From: Deltaproteobacteria bacterium
GTDB lineage: Bacteria; Myxococcota; UBA727; VGSZ01
Reading direction: 5' to 3'
Length of the DNA stretch: 64,000 nucleotides
Assembly (NCBI GenBank): GCA_020850995.1
Contig: JADZDP010000116.1
Span: 1 to 64,000 of the forward strand
Positions 1 to 8,121 of this stretch are shown one piece after another. A program made the translations under genes and the position numbers. Below the pieces are notes generated by a model. It was not told the origin of the DNA and did not search any database. It worked only from the letters and a program-made list of their open reading frames with translations. Numbering within the stretch: the stretch's first letter is position 1; each line of letters opens with the position of its first letter.

Positions 1-343
1 GCAGGATCTGCGACACGTCGGCGACCGTGGGGTAGAGGGCCGCCACCGTGCGCGCCGGCTCGAGGTCGATCACGAGCACCGACGAGGGCTGCGCCATGGC
101 GGCGTGGGTCCGGACCAGGAAGGGCGACAACTTGTGGCTGATGCGCCCCACCACCACCAGGAGGTCCGCCTGGCGCGGCGCGGTGGCGTCGGTGGGCTGG
201 CCGATGGGGAGCGCGCGCGGATCTGCCCACGGCGCCGTGTCGAGGCCGGGCAGGGCGCCCACCACCGCCAGCCCCACGCGGCTGCGTCGGCGCGCCCAGC
301 GCGCCAGCGGTGCCAACAAGGCCGCGAGCGCCGACTCAGCCAC
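1..343 (-). CDS. NuoB-like (complex I 20-kDa subunit-like) protein, 3' part outside the window
   Basis: Partial gene; 114 codons are visible, starting at a GTG (343) that overlaps the end of the upstream NuoA-like gene by 8 bp. The stretch PRQADLLVVVGRISHKLSP followed by a MAQPSSVLVI segment matches the core of NuoB/PSST subunits (SPRQADLMIVAGT..., M.EP..VI). NuoB normally carries the ligands of cluster N2, a Cys-Cys pair near the N-terminus and a Cys after the MxEP segment. Both are missing here: the N-terminal position reads ALPGLDTAP and the later one reads IDLEPA. No cysteine occurs in the visible part. It is therefore probably a cluster-free paralogue rather than the respiratory subunit. 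Family assignment is by eye and moderate. Confidence 0.5.
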   Translation of the reverse strand, partial: MAESALAALLAPLARWARRRSRVGLAVVGALPGLDTAPWADPRALPIGQPTDATAPRQADLLVVVGRISHKLSPFLVRTHAAMAQPSSVLVIDLEPARTVAALYPTVADVSQIL

Positions 344-731
344 GCGGCGCTCCCTTGCTGTCAGTCGTCGAGGCGGGCGGCAAAGCTTCCGCCTCGACGG
401 TGCGCAGAGCGCCTCGGCGCCAGGCCCACCAGGCCGCGACCAGGAGCGCGCCCGCGGCAGTGGCGCCGAGTGTCTGACCGCCGCTCGGCGCCGCGGCGAC
501 GCAGAACAGCACGGACAGCACCGCGGCCGCCGTGGTGGCGAGCGCCACCACCTCGAAGGTGCGCGCGGGGAAGCGCTGCCGTCCACCGCTCGGCTCGAGG
601 GCGCGCAGCGCGGTGGCTGAGCGCGCGCTCATCTCGGTGGGACGAAGCACGCGGTGCAACGCCGCCGCCAACGCCGCCGCAAGCACGACCAGCGACGCGA
701 CGGTGACCACGGCGGCGAGCGCGGCGACCAT
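336..731 (-). CDS. NuoA-like small membrane protein
   Basis: 131 aa, start ATG at 731. Layout is that of NuoA (complex I subunit A): N-terminal membrane helix (residues 2-26), a charged loop with RPTEMSARSATALRALEPSGG followed by QRFPARTFEVVALAT, a second helix and a third hydrophobic stretch. The RF.(V/A)R.(F/Y)..VA pattern is typical of NuoA, but the conserved YECG of the loop is absent. The gene overlaps the NuoB-like gene by 8 bp, so the nuoA-nuoB order is kept. It lies divergently, 85 bp from the threonine dehydratase gene. Called from pattern and synteny only; another small membrane protein remains possible. Confidence 0.45.
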   Translation of the reverse strand: MVAALAAVVTVASLVVLAAALAAALHRVLRPTEMSARSATALRALEPSGGRQRFPARTFEVVALATTAAAVLSVLFCVAAAPSGGQTLGATAAGALLVAAWWAWRRGALRTVEAEALPPASTTDSKGAPRG

Positions 732-816
732 GGGGCGCGGTAGCGCGGACGGGCCGCGATGGAAAGGGCGGTGGGCCGTGCGTTGCGCGCCGGCACCGTT
801 GTGCCATGGCACGCGC

Positions 817-2034
817 ATGGTCGCGTTTGCCGACATCCAGGCCGCGCGCGAGCGCCTCGGCACCTCCGTGCGCACGACCCCTTGCGACGTTGCCGAGGCG
901 CTGTCGGCGCACACCGGCGCGCGGGTCACGCTCAAGCTCGAGAACCTGCAGGTGACCGGCTCCTTCAAGGTACGCGGCGCCGGCAACAAGCTCGTGCTCC
1001 TCGACGCTGCCGAGGGCAAGCGCGGCGTGGTGTGCGCGTCGGCGGGCAACCACGCGCAAGGCGTGGCCTTCCACGCGCAGCGCCTGGGTATCGCCGCCAC
1101 CATCGTGATGCCGGTGGGCACGCCGCTCATCAAGGTGTCGCGCACCCAGGCCCTCGGCGCTGCCGTGGTGCTGGCGGGCGAGAACTACGACGACGCCTTC
1201 GACGAGGCACAGCGCATCGAGCGCGAGCGTGGCGCCATCTACGTGCACGCCTACGACGACGACGCCATCATCGCCGGGCAGGGCACCGTGGGGCTCGAGA
1301 TCGCGGAGCAGGTGCCCGACGTCGAGGTGCTGGTGGTTCCCGTGGGCGGCGGCGGGCTCATCGCGGGCACCGCGCTGGCGCTCAAGACCCGCGTACCACA
1401 CGCGCGCGTGGTGGGCGTGCAAGTGGCGTCGTTGCCGTCGATGAAGGCAGCGCTCGAGGCCGGTCACCCCGTGAAGCTGCCGCCCACGCGCACGCTGGCA
1501 GAGGGCATCGCCCTGCGCCGTGCCGGCGAGCGCTGTGTGCCCCTGGTCAAGCAGTACGTCGATGACATCGCCTTGGTGGAAGACGAAGACGTCGCGCGCG
1601 CCATCCTGCACTTGCTCGAACAGCAGAAGACCGTCGCCGAAGGCGCCGGCGCGGCCGCCGTGGCCGCGCTCTTGGCCGGCAAGGTGAGCGACATCGCGGG
1701 CAAGCGCGTGGTGGCGCTGGTGTGCGGTGGCAACATCGACGTCAGCGTGCTGTCGCGCATCATCGAGCGCGGCCTGGTGGAGTCAGGTCGGCTCGGGCGC
1801 CTCGAGGTCACCATCCCCGATCGCCCCGGCGGACTGGCCGAGATGCTCGGCGAGGTCGCCCGCCAGCGCGGCAACATCGTGGAGGTGCAGCACGAGCGCG
1901 CCTTCGCGCGCGGCACCTTCGGCACGGTGGTGGTGCAGGTGGTGGTGGAGACCCGCGGCCACGAGCACGTGCAGGAGATCGTGCTGGCGCTCGAGCGCAA
2001 GGGCTACGGCTCGGCGCGCGTACTGCCCACCTGA
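817..2034 (+). CDS. ilvA: Threonine ammonia-lyase (threonine dehydratase) with C-terminal ACT domain
   Basis: 405 aa. PLP-dependent fold-type II enzyme that deaminates L-threonine to 2-oxobutanoate. The PLP lysine lies in the motif GSFKVRGA (Lys51), and the phosphate-binding glycine loop VGGGGL follows near residue 180. The C-terminal ~80 residues (LEVTIPDRPGGLAEML...) form an ACT domain, as in the ~400-aa TdcB/IlvA class that is allosterically controlled. The ATG at 817 was chosen because homology begins at FADIQAARERL; the frame stays open further upstream but that part overlaps the divergent NuoA-like gene. It could serve isoleucine synthesis or threonine catabolism; nothing adjacent decides this. 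Confidence 0.9.
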   Translation: MVAFADIQAARERLGTSVRTTPCDVAEALSAHTGARVTLKLENLQVTGSFKVRGAGNKLVLLDAAEGKRGVVCASAGNHAQGVAFHAQRLGIAATIVMPVGTPLIKVSRTQALGAAVVLAGENYDDAFDEAQRIERERGAIYVHAYDDDAIIAGQGTVGLEIAEQVPDVEVLVVPVGGGGLIAGTALALKTRVPHARVVGVQVASLPSMKAALEAGHPVKLPPTRTLAEGIALRRAGERCVPLVKQYVDDIALVEDEDVARAILHLLEQQKTVAEGAGAAAVAALLAGKVSDIAGKRVVALVCGGNIDVSVLSRIIERGLVESGRLGRLEVTIPDRPGGLAEMLGEVARQRGNIVEVQHERAFARGTFGTVVVQVVVETRGHEHVQEIVLALERKGYGSARVLPT

Positions 2035-2129
2035 GGGTCGGCGGCCTCGGTGGGAGGCAGATGGTCGCCGATCGATGCGTTGGCCCGCGTGTGATTGCCG
2101 GATTTCACGCTACTGCTAGGGTCCCTGGT

Positions 2130-3233
2130 ATGAGAACTCCGCTGCCCGTCTCGCTCGCCGCCGCCGTTGCCGTCGTCACCGTTGTCACCGCGTGCTCCAC
2201 CACCGAGGGCAAGCCCGTGGAGAAGGGGACGGCTCGCGCCGCGGGCTCGTGCGCCGAGGCGTCGCTGGCGCTGCCCCCCGACACGGTAGTGGGATCGCTC
2301 GATGGCGCGCCGGTCAAGCTCGCGGACCTCGGCGACGACCTGCGCCGCGCCGAGGAGAAGGCGCTGTGGCAGTACTGCGACGCCGTCGCCGAGACCCGCA
2401 GCCGCGCCTTCGAGGGGCTGGTGGTCGAGAAGCTCGTGGAGAAGGCCGCCGGCAAGGCCGGTGTGTCGCCCGATCAGTGGGTGAACGCCGAGCTCGGCAA
2501 GCGCGCGACGCCACCGACCGAGGCCGAGCTGCAGGCCTTCTACGACTCCATCAAGCCGCCCGACGCGCCGCCGCTGGTCGAGGTCAAAGACCGCCTGGTG
2601 ATGATGATGCAACAGGAGCGGGCACAGACGAGTGCGCGCGCGCTGTTCGGCGAGCTGCAGGCCGCCGCCAAGGTCGAGCGCTCGCTTCCCGATGTGCGCT
2701 CGCCGCCCCGCACCATCGAGGTGCCGGCATGGACGGGGCGCAAAGGCACGGCGGGAGCCAAGGTGCGGGTGGTCGAGTTCGCCGACTACCAGTGTCCCTA
2801 TTGCAGCCGCGCGGCCGATGCCATGCGCGCGCTCGCCAAGCGCTACGGCGATCGTGTGGAGTTCGCGTACCGCAACTTCCCGCTGCGCAGCATTCACCCC
2901 GACGCCGATCGCGCTGCCCAGGCGGCGCAGTGCGCGGGGCGGCAGGGCAAGTTCTGGGAGATGCACGACAAGCTGTACGGCGCGCAGGACAAGCTCGACG
3001 TCGAGAGCGTGCTGGCGTTCGGCAAAGACCTGGGGCTGGACACGGCCAAGCTCGAGAGCTGCATCGCCAACGGTGAGACCGCGGCCGAGGTAGAGGCCGA
3101 CCTGAAGGAGGCGACCGACCTTGGCATCGAGGGCACGCCGAGCTTCTTCATCAACGGTCGGCCGCACCAGGGCAACCCGTCCGAGGCCGCGCTGGCGGCA
3201 GCGATCGACGCAGAGCTTGCGAGGAGAGACTAG
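2130..3233 (+). CDS. DsbA-family thiol oxidoreductase lipoprotein
   Basis: 367 aa. The N-terminus is a lipoprotein signal with lipobox VTAC (Cys22), so the protein should be anchored in the envelope facing the periplasm. Residues ~40-170 are charged and helical, with a short VVGSLDGAPVKLADL segment resembling the N-terminal part of SurA/foldase-type chaperones. The C-terminal half is a DsbA/DsbG-like thioredoxin domain with active site CPYC (Cys222-Cys225) and the cis-Pro region EGTPSFFING. Role: oxidation or isomerisation of disulfides in exported proteins. The gap to the following GGDEF gene is only 28 bp, so the two may be co-transcribed. Confidence 0.85.
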   Translation: MRTPLPVSLAAAVAVVTVVTACSTTEGKPVEKGTARAAGSCAEASLALPPDTVVGSLDGAPVKLADLGDDLRRAEEKALWQYCDAVAETRSRAFEGLVVEKLVEKAAGKAGVSPDQWVNAELGKRATPPTEAELQAFYDSIKPPDAPPLVEVKDRLVMMMQQERAQTSARALFGELQAAAKVERSLPDVRSPPRTIEVPAWTGRKGTAGAKVRVVEFADYQCPYCSRAADAMRALAKRYGDRVEFAYRNFPLRSIHPDADRAAQAAQCAGRQGKFWEMHDKLYGAQDKLDVESVLAFGKDLGLDTAKLESCIANGETAAEVEADLKEATDLGIEGTPSFFINGRPHQGNPSEAALAAAIDAELARRD

Positions 3234-3261
3234 ACTACGTCGCGAGGAGCGGCGGTCGGCG

Positions 3262-5298
3262 ATGAGTGAGAGCAAGCCCGCGGTGGACGAGCCGGTACAG
3301 CGTGTGCGTCGCCGCATCGGCACGCGGCTGGCGCTGGTGTGCGCCGGCGCCGCCATCGCGCTCGGCGCGCTCGCGCTCCTGCTCCTCGAACCGGTGGAGC
3401 GCTCCACCGTCGCGCGCGTCGCGTCGGATCAAGTGGGGCTGCTGGCCGAGGCCGTGGCCGCTACCTACCAGGTGGCCCCGCCCCGCGCCCACGACGACGA
3501 GCCCGTTGACGACGAGGCGTCGCCGCCGGCGCCGGAGCGCGCGCACCGCGCCGAAGAGGTGCTGGCCCAGCTCACCCATGCCGAGGGCGTCGAGTGGATC
3601 GACGTGCTCGATCACGAGGGTCGCGTGCAGCGCTCCACGCGGCCCGGTCGCGTGGGCGCGCAGCGCGCGGTGCCGCGGCGCATGCGCGACGCCGCCGTTG
3701 GCGACGAGGAGCTGGTGGTGAGCTACGCCATGCCCTTCACCCAGGCGTGCCACCAGTGTCACGATGGGCAGCGCGACCCCGTGGGCGTGGTGCAAGTGGC
3801 GGTGGCGCGCACGGTGGCGCAGTCGGCCTTCACGCGCTTCCACTTGCTGTACGCGGGCTCGCTGGCGGTGGCGTTCGGCGCGCTCGCGGTGCTGGTGTTT
3901 TTCGCCACCAACCGCATGGTGGCCCGCCCGGTGGCACGGCTGGCGCGCCTCATGCGCCGCGCCGAGCAAGGCGACTTCCTGGCGCGCGCGCGCGTCGAGG
4001 GCAACGACGAGCTCGGCGACCTGTCGATGGCCTTCAACCAGATGCTGCGGGCCATCACCAACCTGAAGGCCAGCGAGATCGAGCGCGAGGGCGCGCTCAA
4101 GTCGGCGCAGGCGCAGGTGGCGATGAAGAAGCAGCTCGAGGACGCCGCCGAGCGCCTGCAGCTCTCCAACACCGCGTTGCAGCGGCGCGTGCAGGGCCAG
4201 AGCCTGCTGATGGAGGCGGCGCACCGCTTGGGCTCCACGCTCGACAAGGGCGCGCTGGTGGAGCGCCTCGCCCGCCTGGTGGCCGACAACCTCGGCCGCT
4301 CCGACTTCGCGGTCTGGCTGGTGCGCGAGAACGAGCACGGCGAGCCTGTGCTGCAGGTGGGCCACGCCGCCGGCGCGCTCGATCGACCCGACGTCATGTC
4401 GGCCTCGTTCGCCGTCGGCGAGGGCGTGGTGGGGCTGGTGGCCGAGACGGGCGCGCCCGTGCTGGTCAGCGACCTCGCCGACCCGCCGTCCAACGTGGCG
4501 GAGCTGCGTGGCAAGCACCTGCCGCTGGCCGCCGGCTCGCTCCTGTGTGCGCCGATGTTGCACAAGGGGCGCGTGGTGGGCGTGCTGACCTTCTACGCCG
4601 CCAGCGCGCACTCCTTCGACAGCGACGATGTGGCGCTGCTGCAAGCGCTGGGCGCCCAGGCGGCCATGGCCGTGGTCAACGCAGACCTCTACCAGCAGAC
4701 GCTCGAGCTGTCGGTGACCGACGCGCTCACCGGGCTGATGAACCGGCGCGCCCTCAACCGCATCCTCGACGCCGAGCTGGTGCGCGCACAGCGCTTCACC
4801 ACGCCCTTGGTGGTGCTCATGCTCGACGTCGATCACTTCAAGCACTACAACGACCGCATGGGTCACCTGCTGGGCGACGAGGCCCTGCGCGCCGTGGCAC
4901 AGGCGCTCGGCACCTCCATCCGCAAGGTCGACGCGGTGGCGCGCTTCGGTGGCGAGGAATTCTGCGTGATCCTGCCACGCACCGACGAGGCCGCGGGGCT
5001 CGACGTGGCCGAGAAGCTCCTGCGGGCCGTGCGCGCGCAAGCAGTGCCCGGCGCCGAAGGCCAGCCCCTCGGCCGGCTCTCGATCTCGGTGGGCCTGGCC
5101 GTGTACCCCGACGACATGCCGCCGGCCATCGAAGGCAGCCCCGTGGAGGTCTTGCTCGACACGGCCGACAAGGCCGCCTACGAGGCCAAGCAGCGTGGCC
5201 GCGACCGGGTCGTGCTGGCCGCCGACCTGGCGGGCCGCAAGCGGCGGCCCAAGCTGGACGAGCCGAGCCGGCCCGAGAAGGCCAAGTTGCCGAGCTGA
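3262..5298 (+). CDS. Membrane c-heme sensor / HAMP / GAF / diguanylate cyclase
   Basis: 678 aa. Order: membrane helix (~20-42); periplasmic region with a c-type heme motif CHQCH (Cys163, Cys166, His167), like the Tll0287/DUF3365 sensor domain; second helix (~195-216); HAMP (~217-265); coiled coil; GAF (~330-475); GGDEF (~485-645). The active site is GGEEF (563-567), and the product-inhibition motif RKVD lies just before it, so it should be an active, feedback-inhibited c-di-GMP synthase. A heme in the periplasm suggests redox or gas sensing. The start at 3262 (MSESKP) was chosen because the upstream in-frame stretch overlaps the DsbA-like gene. Confidence 0.88.
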   Translation: MSESKPAVDEPVQRVRRRIGTRLALVCAGAAIALGALALLLLEPVERSTVARVASDQVGLLAEAVAATYQVAPPRAHDDEPVDDEASPPAPERAHRAEEVLAQLTHAEGVEWIDVLDHEGRVQRSTRPGRVGAQRAVPRRMRDAAVGDEELVVSYAMPFTQACHQCHDGQRDPVGVVQVAVARTVAQSAFTRFHLLYAGSLAVAFGALAVLVFFATNRMVARPVARLARLMRRAEQGDFLARARVEGNDELGDLSMAFNQMLRAITNLKASEIEREGALKSAQAQVAMKKQLEDAAERLQLSNTALQRRVQGQSLLMEAAHRLGSTLDKGALVERLARLVADNLGRSDFAVWLVRENEHGEPVLQVGHAAGALDRPDVMSASFAVGEGVVGLVAETGAPVLVSDLADPPSNVAELRGKHLPLAAGSLLCAPMLHKGRVVGVLTFYAASAHSFDSDDVALLQALGAQAAMAVVNADLYQQTLELSVTDALTGLMNRRALNRILDAELVRAQRFTTPLVVLMLDVDHFKHYNDRMGHLLGDEALRAVAQALGTSIRKVDAVARFGGEEFCVILPRTDEAAGLDVAEKLLRAVRAQAVPGAEGQPLGRLSISVGLAVYPDDMPPAIEGSPVEVLLDTADKAAYEAKQRGRDRVVLAADLAGRKRRPKLDEPSRPEKAKLPS

Positions 5299-5445
5299 GC
5301 CGGGTCGGGCGGGCCTGCGTGGGTCCGGTCACCCAGGCCGTGTCCCAGGGGCACGCCGGAGGCTGCGCTTTGGGGCGAATGGGTTAGATTCAGGGGTGCG
5401 CTGCGCGCGCGGCAGATCCGGTGATGAGAGAGTGATGAGAGACTG

Positions 5446-6303
5446 ATGCAGGCCGTGATCCTCGTGGTGATGGTGGTGGTGGCGGGCACCGTGGCGGTCT
5501 ACGGCCCCATCGCGTTCGGCAGTTGGCTCATGCGCAAGGGCAAGTTGCGCGAGGCCTGGCGCGTCGAACCGAACCAACTGCCGCCGCGCCGTCGCATGCA
5601 GTTCTCGCGGCTCTTGTTCCAAGAGGCGGTGCACGCGCACCAGGCGGGCGATCACAACCGCGCCGCCGAGACCTGCCGACGCGTCTTGCGCTTCGAGAGC
5701 GACGACCCGCAGGCCAGTCGCCTCTTGGTGGCGAGCCTGTTCGCCGGCGGGCGCTTCGACGAGGCGCGTGACGCCCTCGAACGCCACCTGCAGGCCAACC
5801 CGGGCGACGAGGCCGCCAAGCTGGTGCCTGCGGCCATCTACTGCGAGCGCGGCGACCTGGTGGCGGCGCGCGAGGCGCTCGACGCCATCGACCCGCAGAA
5901 GCTGCCCACGGCCGACCGCGCGCTGTGGTTCAACAACTACGCGTTCACGCTCTCGGGCCTCAAGATCGACCTCGATCTCGCGCGGGAGTACGGCGAGAAG
6001 GCGCTGCAGCTCGCGAGCCAGGCGGACCGCCAGTTCGCGCTGCGCACCCTCGGCGTCGTGCACCTCGCGCGCAAGGAGCCCGAGACCGCCATCGAGCGCC
6101 TCGACGCCGCCTTGCGCGAGCGCCAGCACCTGCGCCCCGGCGACATCGAGTTCACGCGCTACCACCTGGCGCGCGCCTTCCTCGACCTCGGGCGCGAGCG
6201 CGAGGCCAAGGGCCAGCTGCAGCTCATCGAGAGCGGACGCACGCTCTATGCCGAGAAGGCGCGGGCGTTGATGCGTGAGATCGCGCCGTCGGCGGCGGCG
6301 TAG
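5446..6303 (+). CDS. Membrane-anchored TPR protein
   Basis: 285 aa. One N-terminal transmembrane segment (residues ~3-25, VILVVMVVVAGTVAVYGPIAFG) is followed by a soluble region with TPR-like helices: EAVHAHQAGDHNRAAETCRRVLR, LLVASLFAGGRFDEARDALERHL, TLGVVHLARKEPETAIERLDAAL and YHLARAFLDLGREREAKGQL. TPR arrays are protein-protein interaction scaffolds; no catalytic motif is visible. It sits alone, 147 bp after the diguanylate cyclase gene and in the same direction. The specific partner is unknown. Confidence 0.75.
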   Translation: MQAVILVVMVVVAGTVAVYGPIAFGSWLMRKGKLREAWRVEPNQLPPRRRMQFSRLLFQEAVHAHQAGDHNRAAETCRRVLRFESDDPQASRLLVASLFAGGRFDEARDALERHLQANPGDEAAKLVPAAIYCERGDLVAAREALDAIDPQKLPTADRALWFNNYAFTLSGLKIDLDLAREYGEKALQLASQADRQFALRTLGVVHLARKEPETAIERLDAALRERQHLRPGDIEFTRYHLARAFLDLGREREAKGQLQLIESGRTLYAEKARALMREIAPSAAA

Positions 6304-6344
6304 TCACGTGGCTCAACGCACAGACGGCGAAGCGCCGAGGTAGC

Positions 6345-6366
6345 GTCGACGCCGTGTCGACGCCGT
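6345..6366. repeat. Two tandem copies of an 11-bp unit
   Basis: Two perfect adjacent copies of GTCGACGCCGT in the 177-bp gap between the TPR gene and the next coding region. No promoter or terminator is evident in the rest of the gap. Confidence 0.6.
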
Positions 6367-6480
6367 GTCGCGCGTGCCCCGCTATCGGTCGCTCGTCCGA
6401 CGCGGCGTTCCCTGTGGGCACCGCACCTCCATGTCGCGCCGACACTCGCTCTGCCGCTCGCCACCTACGTCCGAGGTCCC

Positions 6481-8034
6481 ATGCCCATCACGCTGACCCC
6501 CACCGGCACCACCTCGGTCAGCACCGAGCCGACACCGGCGAGCAGCGCTGGGGCAGGCGCCACGACGAGCACGTCGCCGCCGGTGCCGGTGGCCACCGCC
6601 ACGGGGCTCGAGGCCGCGACGGTCGCCCACGGCCCACCACAGGGCTCGGTCCCGCCGCCCACCATCGTGGGCACGGGCGCCACCGCTTTGGTCACGCGCC
6701 TCGGCGGCGCGCTCACGAGCCCGGGTCCGGGCCTGCTGGAGTTGCGCCCCGGCGTGGTGCCAGACGCCGTGAGCCTCTCGGTGGTGCTCAAGGGCCTGGC
6801 CGGGACGCCGAACGCCCCCAAGGCCGTGCAAGGGATCGTCGACGAGCTCGAGGGCGCCCTTGGCATCAAGGTGCCGCCTGCGCTGGTGGCGGCGGCCATC
6901 GCGAACCCCGATCGCCTGGCAGACATCCTGGCGCTCACGCCCGACGAGATGAAGAAGGGCTTCGACGCCATGCACGCGGCGCACGGCGCGCGTCAGGCAC
7001 AAGGCGCCCCCGCGCACGCGGGCAAGGCGCGGCACCTGCCGAAGCGCGTCTCGCTCGACGAGGCGCTGCGCATGCCCATCGCGCGCCCCGCGGGCGACCT
7101 CAAGGAGCTGGCGCCCGGGCTCTTTCGTGGCGACGTGCCCTCATCGATCCCCGACGACCAAGCGCGCCGCAACCTGGTGCTGGCCGAGATCTTCGATCGG
7201 CTCGGCGAGAACCCGAGCGCGGCGCCGGCCGAGCGCTTCACGCTCACCTTCCAGGGGCACACCGTCACCACGCTGCCGGCCTTCCTCAAGGTGCTCGTCG
7301 ACGCGGGGTACACCGTCGAGGGCGAGGTGGCGCACCGCGTCGCCGACTTCGCCGCGCTGAAGACCAAGGCCCCAAACGGCGCCATCCTCGACGTGCCCGC
7401 GGCGGTGATGGTGCGCACCGGCTACCGCGATGCGCAGGGCGAGGAGGCGGTGGTACCAGCGGTGCACTCCGAGATCGTGTTCCATCTCCGATCGGGACCG
7501 AACGCGCGCGGGCCCAAGCTCGACGCTGACCTCAAGTGGTACCAGGGCGTACCGAACACCGGCTTCTTCGCCTGCGACCTGATGCGCAAATCCACCTGGA
7601 CCGGCACCGTCGTCGCGGACCACCTCGACCAAGGGCAGGCGCTCCACGCGGCTGCGCTGTGCGCCAACCTCTCCGACCTCATCAACGACGTGGCCGCGGC
7701 CGCAGGCCTGGCCATGAACGGTTACGGCGTCACTGGCGTGTGCAACGACTCCGTTGCGGTGGTGCAGCAGGCCATCGCCGGCCACATCACGGGCTATCCG
7801 CTCTTCATGCGTGATCAGGTGCTCCAGCCGGAGATCGAGCGGCGCCTGCGCGATCGCAACCGCCGCGATGACGCCGCGCTGCGGGAGCTCAAAGCCGCCA
7901 TGGGAGCGGCGCCGAGCGACGAGGTGCAGACCACGTCGTCGGCCACGCGGGCGCGCGCGTCGATCCCCTGGACAGCGGGAGCGGAGCCCTTCGACTCGAC
8001 GGTACGGGCGCGCCGGATCCTGGCCGCTCACTGA
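6481..8034 (+). CDS. Hypothetical protein, Thr/Ala/Pro-rich N-terminus
   Basis: 517 aa; not recognised. The first ~75 residues are low-complexity (Thr, Ala, Pro, Ser, Gly) and look disordered. There is no signal peptide or membrane helix. The middle is helical with many Ala and Leu. The most structured-looking part is residues ~310-450, with WYQGVPNTGFFACDL, ALCANLSDLINDVA and NGYGVTGVCNDSVAVVQQA. The three Cys and the Trp/Tyr/Asn-rich patches suggest a folded domain of its own. The neighbour downstream is a GH31 glucosidase with no obvious link. The coding call rests on a long open frame with normal high-GC third positions and a start right after the intergenic gap. Confidence 0.7.
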   Translation: MPITLTPTGTTSVSTEPTPASSAGAGATTSTSPPVPVATATGLEAATVAHGPPQGSVPPPTIVGTGATALVTRLGGALTSPGPGLLELRPGVVPDAVSLSVVLKGLAGTPNAPKAVQGIVDELEGALGIKVPPALVAAAIANPDRLADILALTPDEMKKGFDAMHAAHGARQAQGAPAHAGKARHLPKRVSLDEALRMPIARPAGDLKELAPGLFRGDVPSSIPDDQARRNLVLAEIFDRLGENPSAAPAERFTLTFQGHTVTTLPAFLKVLVDAGYTVEGEVAHRVADFAALKTKAPNGAILDVPAAVMVRTGYRDAQGEEAVVPAVHSEIVFHLRSGPNARGPKLDADLKWYQGVPNTGFFACDLMRKSTWTGTVVADHLDQGQALHAAALCANLSDLINDVAAAAGLAMNGYGVTGVCNDSVAVVQQAIAGHITGYPLFMRDQVLQPEIERRLRDRNRRDDAALRELKAAMGAAPSDEVQTTSSATRARASIPWTAGAEPFDSTVRARRILAAH

Positions 8035-8121
8035 CGCGTCGACGCCAAGGGCCGGCGCATCGGGAGCGCGGGCCGGGCGATGGCGCCTTGCGCCGGTCCG
8101 CGTCCGCGGAGATAACGGGGC

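Noticed and set aside
2004..3407. Long open frame (467 aa) on the minus strand across the DsbA-like gene
   Set aside because: It is a frame shadow: composition is Arg/Ala/Leu-rich with no motif, and the plus-strand frame has lipobox and CPYC.
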